A stretch of 64,000 nt of DNA, taken from Candidatus Zixiibacteriota bacterium. Lineage in GTDB: Bacteria; Zixibacteria; MSB-5A5; WJJR01; JAJRUJ01. The notes beneath the pieces were generated by a model that saw nothing but the letters and a program-made list of their open reading frames with translations, was not told where the DNA came from and did no database searches. Within the stretch, counting starts at the first letter, position 1. Every line of letters begins with the position of its first letter. The position numbers and the translations under genes are program-made. This document shows positions 46,219 through 54,740 of the stretch, piece after piece. The stretch lies in contig JAGVQM010000021.1 of the NCBI GenBank assembly GCA_020051695.1, forward strand, positions 124,001 through 188,000, written 5' to 3'.

Positions 46219-46601
46219 TATCGCGCTTGGCCGGTTAGTTTTTGCGTTTGCGCCAGAAGCCCGGCGACAATCTCATTTCGTTTGGCGCCCGAAAGACTGT
46301 CGGGCATGGGCCGATCAATGATTACTACCCCCCAACCATTTGCCGGCCAATGTGTTTGTGTAATGCGCAACGATTCTTTCAAGCGCCGCTTTTCCCGGTT
46401 ACGCACACAGGCGTTGCCGACTTTTTTTCGAATGCTGACGGCAAACCGTGTTGGGCCGGGAGGTTTGGGCCAGAAATACAAACGAAACCACCCGCCGTCG
46501 GCCCGACGCCCCTGGCTGATCGTCGCGCGGATATCGTCGCTGCGCGTCAAACGCACCGCGCGCGGCCAGCGGGCACGGCGAGGTGTGACCGGGGCGGACA
46601 C
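46218..46601 (-). CDS. rnpA: Ribonuclease P protein component
   Basis: A basic protein of 127 residues. The RNR motif is in CVRNREKRRLKESLR (about 68-82), and FAVSIRKKVGNA matches the family. It binds the RNase P RNA that matures tRNA 5' ends; that RNA gene is not in the window. The start is GTG 46601, two bases behind the rpmH stop. The first 17 residues are an unusual, basic and Pro-rich extension. Confidence 0.95.
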   Translation of the reverse strand: MSAPVTPRRARWPRAVRLTRSDDIRATISQGRRADGGWFRLYFWPKPPGPTRFAVSIRKKVGNACVRNREKRRLKESLRITQTHWPANGWGVVIIDRPMPDSLSGAKRNEIVAGLLAQTQKLTGQAR

Positions 46602-46603
46602 GG

Positions 46604-46753
46604 TTACTTCTCGGCGACAGTGACGGTAAGGCGTTTGCGCCCCTTGGCCCGCCGCCGTTTAAGCACATCGCGCCCGGCCTTGGTCGAGATCCGTTTCCGG
46701 AACCCGTGGTCGTTGGCCCGTTTTCTGTTCGATGGTTGAAATGTTCTTTTCAT
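46604..46753 (-). CDS. rpmH: Ribosomal protein L34
   Basis: A protein of 49 residues, too short to show in many gene lists. It starts [20 protein letters not shown] and ends in LTVTVAEK, the usual L34 form with a slightly acidic tail. AAGGGTG lies about 5 bases before the ATG. It heads a run of nine conserved genes and has its own strong promoter. Confidence 0.97.
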   Translation of the reverse strand: MKRTFQPSNRKRANDHGFRKRISTKAGRDVLKRRRAKGRKRLTVTVAEK

Positions 46754-46785
46754 TTTTCACCCTTGGTTAAAAAATACAAACAGCC

Positions 46786-46813
46786 AATATACCCTATTTG
46801 CCGGTTTCGTCAA
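46786..46813 (-). promoter_or_regulatory. rpmH operon promoter
   Basis: On the minus strand TTGACG (46808-46813), a 16-base spacer and TATATT (46786-46791). The leader to the rpmH ATG is about 25 bases. Confidence 0.8.
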
Positions 46814-47000
46814 GGAAAACCTCGGGTATTTGACTGGTACAGCCGGTTGGGCCCGGATGTTTGCCAATTCGGCGGCGGCTTTCGGCCCAACGCCCACAAC
46901 TCAAATCCTTCATAGACACTGGCGGCCGGATATTGGACGCCAGGCGGGAGAATTGGGCCGTGGTGATGCGCCACCAAAACCGAAAAAGTTAAAAGTCTAC

Positions 47001-47076
47001 CGGCCCACCATTCAGGGAATTGTCTGCCATCCCACCACTCCAGGATTTCTTGCAGAAATCCCTCCGTGATGGGCCG
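47001..47076. repeat. 76-bp palindromic element
   Basis: Outer arms CGGCCCACCA (47001-47010) and TGATGGGCCG (47067-47076) pair with one mismatch. A perfect central hairpin GGATTTCT-TGC-AGAAATCC spans 47043-47061. It looks like a REP or MITE-like mobile repeat, but copies elsewhere cannot be seen here. Confidence 0.5.
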
Positions 47077-47234
47077 CCTGTCTCACGTTCCCCGGACTCC
47101 AGCGGCATCCCGGTTTTCTATCCGGTCAGGCCAAGTGATCGGCGGCGGAAGTTGTCGGACGGCAATACACTGATATGAAACCATGCTCTTTTCCAGCCGT
47201 ATTACGTGACAGGCAAAAAAGAGGAGACGCTCGA

Positions 47235-48140
47235 ATGATAAAATATCCCGTAATGTGCAGTCTGGCCCTGATATCGACCATTGTGCCGTCCCTTGTCAGA
47301 GCTCAGGGGGACAGTCTTCCTGCACTCACCGGTCCCTATCTGGGACAAAGGACGCCGGATACGATACCCGAATTGTTTGCCCCGGGAATCGTCTCAAAAG
47401 ACGGCCACCAGGCAAAACTCAATATCTGCTCTGATCAAAGTGAGATTATCTATTGGGAAAGAAACCCCGCCAATAACTCCATGTATTTCGTCAGCATCAC
47501 GAAAACCGGCAAGACGTGGAATGCTCCCGAGACTCTGGCTTTTTCACGGGAATTCACCAATATGGAACCAGCGTTGTCGCCGGATGGCACAAAGCTCTAT
47601 TTTGTTTCCGATAGACCGCCGAGCGATAGCGGCGGAGCACAAAAGAACCCCGACATCTGGTATGTAAGAAAAGTCGCCGGCCGGTGGAGCGAACCGGTTA
47701 ACATCGGGCCGCCGATCAATGGCGACGGGGTGGAGGTTCAACCTTGTGAAGGTGCCGACGGCAATTTCTACTTTTGCAAATCGCCCGGCGAAATCTACTG
47801 CTCAAGGATTTCTGATGGCAAAATGCAACAACCGATAAAACTGACCGCCAATATCAATACCGGAAGGGTCAGCTCTCCCCGTACGTCCCCGGATCATTCT
47901 TGCCTGATCTTTCATTCCGAACGAGCAGGCGGATTTGGCGGGTGGGACCTATACGTCAGCTTCAAAGATGATTCCGGAAACTGGAGTGAAGCAAAGAACC
48001 TCGGCGGCAGCATCAATACATCAGGGAACGAAAACGACGCAACATTTTCCCCGGACGGCAAATATTTGTTCTTCACGCGCGAGGGGGACATCTACTGGGT
48101 TTCTGCCGCAGTAATCGAGGATTTGAGACGTAAATACTGA
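47235..48140 (+). CDS. Exported PD40/TolB-like beta-propeller protein
   Basis: A protein of about 301 residues with a signal peptide (about 1-24, ending VRAQ). The repeats ('LSPDGTKLYFVSDRP', 'TSPDHSCLIFHSER', 'FSPDGKYLFFTREGD') are WD40-like PD40 blades, about four to six of them, as in TolB and OmpA-linked propellers. No enzyme domain is present. It should act as a periplasmic or surface binding protein. ATG 47235 follows GAGGAG by about 9 bases; an in-frame start at 47175 would place the signal peptide 20 residues inside. It stands alone, and its role is unknown. Confidence 0.8.
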   Translation: MIKYPVMCSLALISTIVPSLVRAQGDSLPALTGPYLGQRTPDTIPELFAPGIVSKDGHQAKLNICSDQSEIIYWERNPANNSMYFVSITKTGKTWNAPETLAFSREFTNMEPALSPDGTKLYFVSDRPPSDSGGAQKNPDIWYVRKVAGRWSEPVNIGPPINGDGVEVQPCEGADGNFYFCKSPGEIYCSRISDGKMQQPIKLTANINTGRVSSPRTSPDHSCLIFHSERAGGFGGWDLYVSFKDDSGNWSEAKNLGGSINTSGNENDATFSPDGKYLFFTREGDIYWVSAAVIEDLRRKY

Positions 48141-48218
48141 CCACAGACTAACGATCGACTTGTACGTAGCGTTTTAAAATGCCCCCCTAAAAGGCGGGCC
48201 ACCGGTCCGTTTTCTTAG

Positions 48219-48290
48219 GGGCCGGTCTCAGACCGGCCCGTGCTCGATTTCCGCTGAACTGCCTAATTCGGGCGGGTCATAGACCCGCCC
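48219..48290. repeat. Tandem palindromic repeats upstream of the HerA-like gene
   Basis: Two strong hairpins: GGGCCGGTCT-C-AGACCGGCCC (48219-48239) and GGGCGGGTC-ATA-GACCCGCCC (48270-48290). Neither has a T-tract, so they are not ordinary terminators. They resemble dispersed intergenic repeats (REP-like). Confidence 0.6.
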
Positions 48291-48355
48291 CTACGTCGAG
48301 GAAAATCGTAGATGTGTCGGGCGCAAAATATTTCTTGGGCGGACCGGACACCCAA

Positions 48356-49858
48356 TTAAAAAACAGGAATATCTACTCCACCTTCGACTGTCCGCCGAGG
48401 TGCCGATTTAAATATTTGTACATACGGCGCCATTTTTGTCATCTCGCCGATGGCTAGGGCATTCCCTTGGCCCTGAAAATGCAAACATGGCTCGATAAGC
48501 TTGACATCCAGAATCCGCATTTCTTTAGCCAGGTGCTCCAAATCCGACCGCGAATTCATTTTCATGATAATTGCGTTGTCAAGTTCGCCGAGCAAGCCAC
48601 GTCTGAGCTTATTCGGGCGTTGCGTAGCAAGAATTAAATGCAATCCGTATTTTCTACCCTCTGCCGCAATTTCATGAATCAATTCCCCAAGCATTTTCTT
48701 ATGAGGATCATTCGTATCCTCTGGCGCGAAATTATGTGCTTCATCGATTAAGATAAATGTATGTCTCAGTCCCTTTTCCGCTTCAGCAAGTCCCTCTTGA
48801 CCGTTATTAAGGCAACAGTTTCTATAATTTTCAATATCCTTTCGCTGCTTTTCCTTCAAATAAAGGAGAATATATGCGACAACTCTTAAACGTGCGCGAT
48901 CGCGTTCAAGTGTCTCCGTCTCGATAATATTAATTCGGCTTTTCGAAAATAGGCGTTCAGGTATCCCATCACTATCGTTTGGATCCCGCCAAATGCCAAA
49001 GCATTCCTCATTCGCAAGATCATTCGTTAACTCGTAAAATGCATCCTTTCCCGGCAAGGCGTAAGGTTTTTCTTTGTCTGATGAAAAATTGGTGAATTTG
49101 AAATTCTCGGTCGCGCCACTCAAATACATAACGTGATCGCCGGCGAGGTATGCCCATAGTTTGATATTATTGGCAAGAGGGTATTTCTCGCCTTTCCGAT
49201 CGCTAATTGAAGCTATGAAAGCATCCTTTGGCAGTTTTCGCTTTGTCCTTTCAAAGTCTTTTAATGTCGGAATAGAATCAACTACATATGCATATGCTAT
49301 TTCATATTGGCTGGAATAAATCCGTCCTTTAACAATGTCCATGTAGGTAAAAGGATCCTCATTCAACCATTCCCAAGATAAATTGAAATCTTCACGAAGA
49401 GTTTTACCGAATATTGTTGACTGAGTTTCCAGATCAAGTGAACGCAAATCTTTATAATCTTCATCTTCCTTACTTCTGAATGCTTCGAACTCCTTTTCCA
49501 ACAATCCAGAATTATATTTCTCGATAGTTTTCTCGTACTCATCGTCGGATTTGAGCTTCATTCCTTGATAGAAATCCGAATTTGCATCGATGATGAGAAG
49601 TTGCGTTTTTTTATTTGTGTTAGTCTTGCGTAATATCTCTTCGATCAAACGCCCGAGCAAAAAAGACTTGCCGCATCCGGATTGCCCCACAACAACCAGA
49701 CCACGCGTTAATGCTTTTAAATCTACTTCAAACGGACTCAGATCATTCTTGACGCCGATGTAAAGATTCAAATCTTCTTTGGCTTCATTCCCAGCAATCC
49801 CATTTCCTTCGATCGAATCTTCTTCGCACACAACGCCCTCCCGCGAATTGTCTATCAT
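48356..49858 (-). CDS. HerA/VirB4-like ATPase (DUF87)
   Basis: An ATPase of 500 residues. Walker A GQSGCGKSFLL (about 57-67), Walker B FILIDEAHNF (about 366-375) and a following ATQRPNKL sensor-like stretch (about 405-412) are typical of the HerA-FtsK group that pumps or translocates DNA. A long charged insertion (about 95-300) lies between Walker A and B. No NurA nuclease, Sir2 or other usual partner is adjacent. The gene is visibly AT-richer than its surroundings and uses A/T-ending codons, and palindromic repeats lie on both sides, so recent acquisition is likely. ATG 49858 lacks a ribosome-binding sequence; TTG 49864 is the alternative. A role in defence is possible, as for other solitary HerA proteins, but unproven. 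Confidence 0.8.
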   Translation of the reverse strand: MIDNSREGVVCEEDSIEGNGIAGNEAKEDLNLYIGVKNDLSPFEVDLKALTRGLVVVGQSGCGKSFLLGRLIEEILRKTNTNKKTQLLIIDANSDFYQGMKLKSDDEYEKTIEKYNSGLLEKEFEAFRSKEDEDYKDLRSLDLETQSTIFGKTLREDFNLSWEWLNEDPFTYMDIVKGRIYSSQYEIAYAYVVDSIPTLKDFERTKRKLPKDAFIASISDRKGEKYPLANNIKLWAYLAGDHVMYLSGATENFKFTNFSSDKEKPYALPGKDAFYELTNDLANEECFGIWRDPNDSDGIPERLFSKSRINIIETETLERDRARLRVVAYILLYLKEKQRKDIENYRNCCLNNGQEGLAEAEKGLRHTFILIDEAHNFAPEDTNDPHKKMLGELIHEIAAEGRKYGLHLILATQRPNKLRRGLLGELDNAIIMKMNSRSDLEHLAKEMRILDVKLIEPCLHFQGQGNALAIGEMTKMAPYVQIFKSAPRRTVEGGVDIPVF

Positions 49859-50214
49859 GGACAAAATACGGCTTTTCAGTCATATCCGACGCGGCTCCAA
49901 TATACATGAAAATGGAGGGGTGGATATCATTTTTGTGGTTTGTCGGCCGACCACAATAACATCAATATTTGCCGTCCCACCAGCCGCTTCAAGTCCTTAC
50001 CGCTTGACGCGGCACTGACTTTCCGCTCTTGGTGGGGTACCGAATGTAGGTCGGGTTCCGGAGTCCCGCCTTCAAGCGGGACGGAGAAACCCGACAAATG
50101 CAAGACCTTCCGTACCGGCCCAAAGTTGGCGCACGAGACGTACGCCAACCACGGAAATGACAAGACTTTCCCGGCGATTTTCAATCTACCCCGCGGATGT
50201 GTTATATTCTCAAT
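49859..50214. other. Intergenic region between the HerA-like gene and MBL hydrolase gene
   Basis: About 350 bp, no gene. It contains the nested palindrome at 50050-50095. The AT-rich composition of the HerA gene changes back to GC-rich here. Confidence 0.6.
50050..50095. repeat. Nested palindromic element
   Basis: Outer arms GTCGGGTT (50050-50057) and AACCCGAC (50088-50095); inner arms GTCCCGC (50063-50069) and GCGGGAC (50076-50082). It forms a two-part stem and lacks a T-tract. Likely a dispersed intergenic repeat. Confidence 0.6.
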
Positions 50215-50946
50215 ATGAGATTAGACATCCCACACTCCCACACCTGGCAGGGCCGACACTTGAAAGTGCAAGTCCCCTTCACCCGCGCGGGCGTCGCGCA
50301 CCATGTCTGGATTGAAAGCGAGCAGGGGGCCGTGTTATTCGATGTCGGGGACGGCGCGCTGCGGGATATCCTGTCGCAGGAATTGGCGTTGGACAAACTC
50401 AAGGGGATTTTCTTCACCCACGGGCACTTCGATCATATGGGCGGGCTGCATTCGCTGCTTGGTTATTTACGGATGGTCGGCCGGGAGGCCGAACTGCCCA
50501 TCTGGTCGCCGCAAGGGTGTGCCGAGGTCAATGCGGCGATTATCGGCTTTATTTCCTGTTATCCGGATACCATTCCCTTTCAGATCCATGCCCGGGAATG
50601 CCTACCGCGCAAGGAGATCGATTTTATCGGGATGGCCGTTGAGGCGTATCCGGTGGTCCACTCGGGCGATATCGCCAGGGCCGGGAAATTAAGCCGCGTC
50701 CCTGCAATGGGATACCGAATTTCCTGTCAGGGTGAAACCGTGGCGATCAGCGGCGATTCCGCCGATTGTCCTGCGCTGCGGGAACTGGCAAAAGATGCCG
50801 ATATCGCCCTTATCGAGGCGACATTTCCGACAAATACCAATGTCAGCCGGGACGTATTGAGCGCAACACATCTGACGGAAGGACAGGCGATCGAGATCGG
50901 GCGGACAGCGAAGGATTATTTACTCGTCCACATAGGTACCAGATAA
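50215..50946 (+). CDS. Metallo-beta-lactamase-fold hydrolase
   Basis: A protein of 243 residues. The metal motif is THGHFDHMGG (HxHxDH, about 68-76), with further ligands likely in VVHSGD and the GDSADCP stretch and a late His in 'LLVHIGTR'. The layout is close to RNase Z-like and other MBL-fold members. ATG 50215 is preferred to 50197 by family alignment; no ribosome-binding site is seen. The protein ends soon after the last His, slightly short. Substrate unknown. Confidence 0.85.
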   Translation: MRLDIPHSHTWQGRHLKVQVPFTRAGVAHHVWIESEQGAVLFDVGDGALRDILSQELALDKLKGIFFTHGHFDHMGGLHSLLGYLRMVGREAELPIWSPQGCAEVNAAIIGFISCYPDTIPFQIHARECLPRKEIDFIGMAVEAYPVVHSGDIARAGKLSRVPAMGYRISCQGETVAISGDSADCPALRELAKDADIALIEATFPTNTNVSRDVLSATHLTEGQAIEIGRTAKDYLLVHIGTR

Positions 50947-51102
50947 GACCACGCGACACCCGCATACCGGAAATTCCGGACTTGCGTCCCCACTGTTGTG
51001 GCGGACGCACAATACCGACTCCCATAAAGCAAACATACCGACATCGCGCCAAACACACCCTGGGCCATTCTCAATCCAGCATTGCAACCGGGACGGACAA
51101 CT

Positions 51103-51879
51103 ATGCATACGAAACCCTCAGATATCGACAACATGTATTGGGATGGCCGGCACTACGACCTGGACAATAAGGATTTTGTCGAGGATATCCCGTTTTATAT
51201 CCGCCAGATTGCCCGGCACGGCCTGCCGGTGCTCGAACTGGCCTGCGGCACGGGCCGGATTACCATTCCTCTGGCCGAAAAGGGGATCGATATCACCGGG
51301 CTGGATATCACCGAACCGATGCTGGCGCAGGCGAGGGTCAAAGCGGCCACCAAACAATTGGACATCACCTGGATCAAGGCCGACTGCCGGAAGTTTACTG
51401 TCCATCGGACGTTTAAAGTGATCTTATTCCCGTTTAATTCCATCGGCCATTTGCATGACCGAGAGAGTGTCGAGCAGTGTTTCGCACGGGTGCGGGAGCA
51501 TCTGGCTGACGATGGGCGGTTTATTATTGATATGTATAATCCGGATTTGCGGATATTGACCCGCGATCCGACGAAATATTATCCGCTGGGGGAGTACCCC
51601 GACCCTGACGGTCACGGTCAGATCAAGGTTTTTGAGAACAACACCTACGACGGCAAAAAACAAATTAACCAGATTACCTGGTACTATCGAAACGGTCGTC
51701 AGGAAAACGAACGGACCGTCCGCTGGGGTTCCCGCATCTACTATCCGCAGGAACTGGATACCCTGCTGCATTACAACGGCTTCACAATCGAAGAGAAGTA
51801 CGGTTTCTACGACGAGCGGCCGTTTACCGCGATGGCGCCGAAGCAGTTAATCGTCTGCCGCAAATCTCCTTCGTTGTAA
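51103..51879 (+). CDS. Class I SAM-dependent methyltransferase
   Basis: A protein of 258 residues. SAM motif I is LELACGTGRITIPLA (about 44-58), followed by ITGLDITEPML (motif II) and a conserved DCRKF. A C-terminal beta-rich part of about 110 residues (from 'YNPDLRILTRDPTKYY') is typical of small-molecule methyltransferases related to the Methyltransf_25 group. ATG 51103 is preferred to an upstream TTG. Substrate unknown; 156 bp separates it from the MBL gene. Confidence 0.85.
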   Translation: MHTKPSDIDNMYWDGRHYDLDNKDFVEDIPFYIRQIARHGLPVLELACGTGRITIPLAEKGIDITGLDITEPMLAQARVKAATKQLDITWIKADCRKFTVHRTFKVILFPFNSIGHLHDRESVEQCFARVREHLADDGRFIIDMYNPDLRILTRDPTKYYPLGEYPDPDGHGQIKVFENNTYDGKKQINQITWYYRNGRQENERTVRWGSRIYYPQELDTLLHYNGFTIEEKYGFYDERPFTAMAPKQLIVCRKSPSL

Positions 51880-51962
51880 ACAATAATCTACGGGCAACGT
51901 TTCTGTAGGCAGGGGCCGGAGAATGTTTTGCCCCCGGAGGCCGGGATTGTATCTTTCCGGGT

Positions 51963-52517
51963 ATGGATGGCAGCCCGACCGATGAAGAGGTGGTGGCCCG
52001 ATGTCTGGCAGGAGAAACCGATTTGTTCGCGCTGATTGTCCGCCGCTACCAGGCGCGTTTCCTGCGGCTGGCGGCCGGTTCGCTGGGCGATCGCGCGACC
52101 GCTCAGGATGTTGTCCAGGAGACGTTTATCAATGCCTATACCAAATTGCATCGCTGGGCGCCGAGCTCGAAATTTTCCGGCTGGCTGTATACGGTTTTCG
52201 CCAATTGCCTGGTCGATTTCTTACGCAAGCGCAAACGCTATGGCGGGTTCCTGAGTCGGTTGACCGATTTTTACAAACACGGGCCACAGGCCGCCGAGCC
52301 GGATACGCCGCCGCCGGATACCGCGTGGGTGCGGCCGGCGTTGGAGCAACTATCACAAAATCAGCGGATGTGTGTACTGCTGCGCGATATCGAACAACTG
52401 GAGATTTCGGAGATCGCCGAACAATTGGAAATAAACGAGGCCACCGTGCGGGTACATTTATTGCGCGGACGGCGAAAGTTGCGTGAGATATATGAGCGGG
52501 AAATCAAACGAACCTGA
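51963..52517 (+). CDS. ECF-type RNA polymerase sigma factor
   Basis: A sigma-70 family factor of 184 residues. Region 2 is visible from about 10 to 75 (DLFALIVRRYQARFLRLA, DVVQETFINAYTKLHRW), and region 4 from about 125 to 180 (LSQNQRMCVLLRDIEQLEISEIAEQL, then RVHLLRGRRKLRE). Region 3 is missing, as in ECF factors. It overlaps the next gene by 26 bp, which encodes a zinc-finger anti-sigma factor. The two would be held inactive at the membrane until an envelope signal. Regulon unknown. Confidence 0.92.
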   Translation: MDGSPTDEEVVARCLAGETDLFALIVRRYQARFLRLAAGSLGDRATAQDVVQETFINAYTKLHRWAPSSKFSGWLYTVFANCLVDFLRKRKRYGGFLSRLTDFYKHGPQAAEPDTPPPDTAWVRPALEQLSQNQRMCVLLRDIEQLEISEIAEQLEINEATVRVHLLRGRRKLREIYEREIKRT

Positions 52518-52995
52518 ACTCACCTGCGGCAGGGCGTGCGAGATGCTTGACCTGCTGGCCGCCGGTGATCTGCCGGACGACGAAGCGGCGTTTTATCTGC
52601 GGCACATCGATGCCTGCGCCGGTTGCCGCGCAAAATGCGAGGCAGCCCTCGCGGCCCATCGCGGCGTGCGTGAGGCCCTGGCTGGAACAATTCCGGCACA
52701 CAGCGAAGCCATGGACGTGTGGCCGAGCGTGCGGGAGAGGATCGACAGTGTCGCGCGGCGCGACCGGCTTACTCTGGAGCCGGTACGGGCATTGGTCCTG
52801 GCCGGGGCATTGACTGTCGGAGTATATCTGATCGTCGGCGTACAGGACGCCGGCCGGCCCGGCGGCCTGCGGCCGTATCCGGTTTATGAATCAGGCCCTG
52901 TCATTGTCTCGGCCGCCTCTGTTGATGCGCGGCCCGCGCGCGTTTCGGGGATCGAATCGGGTGATGGGGAAACCGTATTTCTTTGGCTGGAGTGA
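52492..52995 (+). CDS. Zinc-finger anti-sigma factor with one TM helix
   Basis: A protein of 167 residues. The N-terminal zf-HC2 domain has a conserved CGRACEMLDLLAAGDL and the zinc motif H-x3-C-x2-C (HIDACAGC). A TM helix lies at about 102-122 (ALVLAGALTVGVYLIVGV), and a periplasmic tail of about 45 residues follows. It sequesters the upstream ECF sigma factor. It overlaps the sigma gene by 26 bp and has no clear ribosome-binding sequence, so translation is coupled. Confidence 0.88.
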   Translation: MSGKSNEPELTCGRACEMLDLLAAGDLPDDEAAFYLRHIDACAGCRAKCEAALAAHRGVREALAGTIPAHSEAMDVWPSVRERIDSVARRDRLTLEPVRALVLAGALTVGVYLIVGVQDAGRPGGLRPYPVYESGPVIVSAASVDARPARVSGIESGDGETVFLWLE

Positions 52996-53000
52996 TCATC

Positions 53001-54005
53001 ATGCGACATCGATTGATCGGTCTGACTTTTATTTGGGCCGCCATAGTCGGCAGCGGAATGACCACGGACATCTTCGCCGCCGACCGGCCGGAACAATCTT
53101 TGGTTACGATTAAAACCTATATTTTTTCCGGCTCGACCGGTGAGGCCCCGTTGTCTTTTCCCCTGTATCCGTCCATGTCCATGGCGGTGCTGGAGCGGAC
53201 CATTGCCGACGCGGAAACCTACACCGACAAACTGAAATCGCTCTATGCTTTTTCGCAGTACAAATTGTTGGACCGCGTCACGACCTACGCCCGGCTGAGC
53301 GGCCGCTCCAGTGCAAGCGCCGGCCCGCTGCCTGATAAGCAGGCCGATAATCCCGGGCCGTGGCAGGTCCAGGTTGATAATTTCTCGTGGGACCCGGACG
53401 GCCGGTTACAGATGATGGTTAAAATCCTGAACAATGCTGCACCGTTCCTCGAAAGCCATGTCTCGGTCATACCCGGCAGTTCGGTTGTCCTGGGGCGGTA
53501 TGCGGATGAACACATGGGTCAGGCGGTTTTCGTGGTGGTGGCGCCGGAAGTGGAAGTCGCCATCGCACCGAAATTGAATGCCATCGAATCGGCTGAGCCG
53601 ATGGCCGCGACGTATGGCGGCGCCGAAAAAAAGGCCGGTTTGCCGCCACCCGAACAGCGCGAAGTGCAAGCTGCGCTGCCGTGCGGGGAGACTGCAGATG
53701 GCGGGCCGGAGATCAATGATTTCGTGGCGGTGAGCAAAATGCCTGAGCTGCTGACCGAACAAATCCCGAAATACCCGGAAGCCGCGAAGCAGGAGGGAGT
53801 CGAGGGCAAAGTCTGGCTTAAGTCGCTGATTTCCCAGGACGGCACGGTCTTGAAATGTTGTGTTGTCCGCTCCTCGGGCCGGGATGACCTCGACTTGGCG
53901 GCGGTTGAGGCCGGTCGTAGTCACACCTACACTCCGGCATTGGATGAACACGGGAATCCGGTGCTGATTTGGGTGGCTTATCAGGTGGTGTTTGCGTTGC
54001 AATAG
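53001..54005 (+). CDS. Exported protein with secretin-like and TonB-like domains
   Basis: A protein of 334 residues. Signal peptide about 1-27 (ending FAAD). The middle (about 28-190) has a block ending 'SVVLGRYADE...AVFVVVAPEVEV' that resembles the core strands of secretin or FHA-type envelope proteins. The C-terminal 90 residues form a TonB_C domain: PELLTEQIPKYPEAAKQEGV, GKVWLKSLISQDGTVLKC and 'YTPALDEHGNPVLIWV'. No N-terminal TonB anchor helix is present; the signal peptide may serve. GGAG lies 8 bases before ATG 53001, two codons past the anti-sigma stop. Sigma, anti-sigma and this protein form one operon, so the last protein may be the sensor partner or the target. Confidence 0.7.
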   Translation: MRHRLIGLTFIWAAIVGSGMTTDIFAADRPEQSLVTIKTYIFSGSTGEAPLSFPLYPSMSMAVLERTIADAETYTDKLKSLYAFSQYKLLDRVTTYARLSGRSSASAGPLPDKQADNPGPWQVQVDNFSWDPDGRLQMMVKILNNAAPFLESHVSVIPGSSVVLGRYADEHMGQAVFVVVAPEVEVAIAPKLNAIESAEPMAATYGGAEKKAGLPPPEQREVQAALPCGETADGGPEINDFVAVSKMPELLTEQIPKYPEAAKQEGVEGKVWLKSLISQDGTVLKCCVVRSSGRDDLDLAAVEAGRSHTYTPALDEHGNPVLIWVAYQVVFALQ

Positions 54006-54524
54006 TCGGGCGGGGATCCACAATCTCGGACGGGCGATTGCAATGGAAAATCTCCACCCGGGTTTCCGCAGCAGAAATGGCAGACCAACTCGCTGGCGTT
54101 CCAAGTCTTTGGTGGATTAATCCGGCCTGACAGGTGGAATTTTTCACGGTGCATGTGTGTCCAACTATGCGCCTATTCCTGAGAATATTCGCCATTGGCG
54201 CAAATCGTGCCAACCAATTGCTTAAAATCTCCTTATCGCTCAAATAAATGTCTAAAATTAGACACCTGAAAATTGGAATTGTCAAAATTTAGGCATTGAG
54301 TTAAAGTGCAGACTCGTTTTCGAAATATTTCCGCCATATAAGTTTTTGACTAATAACAGGTTAATTTTTTTTTGAAATCCCCTCTTTTCGGCATGACAAT
54401 TGATAATCTTTTTGACAGGTGCGGGGATAAATGAGGAGATAATCGACAAACAATAAATATCAAGCCAGTGGTTGTTGGCAGTAAGCGGGGGGCCAATTTT
54501 CTGGCAAAGGTGTGGAGGAAAGCC
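54006..54524. other. AT-rich intergenic region upstream of the mini HTH gene
   Basis: About 520 bp with no gene. From about 54200 the sequence becomes AT-rich. It holds the palindrome at 54249-54264 and several TTGACA-like hexamers without good -10 partners. Confidence 0.6.
54249..54264. promoter_or_regulatory. Operator-like palindrome
   Basis: TGTCTAA (54249-54255), two A, then TTAGACA (54258-54264): a perfect inverted repeat of 7-bp arms. It is about 260 bp ahead of a DNA-binding-protein gene and could be an operator. Confidence 0.35.
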
Positions 54525-54695
54525 GTGAAGAAGAAAGAGCGCCTGGATCTGGTCCGCCAATTGTTGGAACACAATCGTGAAATGACCCTCGAAGAGATTT
54601 CGCGCCAGTGCGGTGTGTCCCTGCGGACCACCTATCGCGACCTGCATTCGCTCCTGCATCGTTCGGATCGGATGGTCGCCGCGATGTCGCAATAA
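54525..54695 (+). CDS. Small helix-turn-helix DNA-binding protein
   Basis: A protein of 56 residues made almost only of an HTH (ERLDLVRQLLEHNREMTLEEISRQCGVS then LRTTYRDLHSLL). It resembles the DNA-binding part of DeoR/HTH_11-type regulators. The start is GTG 54525, with GGAGG exactly 6 bases upstream. It lacks any ligand-binding domain. A strong terminator follows at once, so it is its own transcript. It may regulate its own AT-rich upstream region. Confidence 0.75.
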   Translation: MKKKERLDLVRQLLEHNREMTLEEISRQCGVSLRTTYRDLHSLLHRSDRMVAAMSQ

Positions 54696-54740
54696 AAACC
54701 GGATAATGGCGCCATCGACGCCGACGGCAAATGCTTACGA

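Larger units (their letters stand above)
46754..47234. other. Intergenic region upstream of rpmH
   Basis: About 480 bp with no gene. It holds the rpmH promoter and, at 47001-47076, an imperfect 76-bp palindromic element. No DnaA boxes were seen, although in many bacteria the origin lies next to rpmH. Confidence 0.6.

Noticed and set aside
46754-47234. oriC next to rpmH
   Set aside because: No DnaA-box-like sequence found there; only the promoter and a palindrome.
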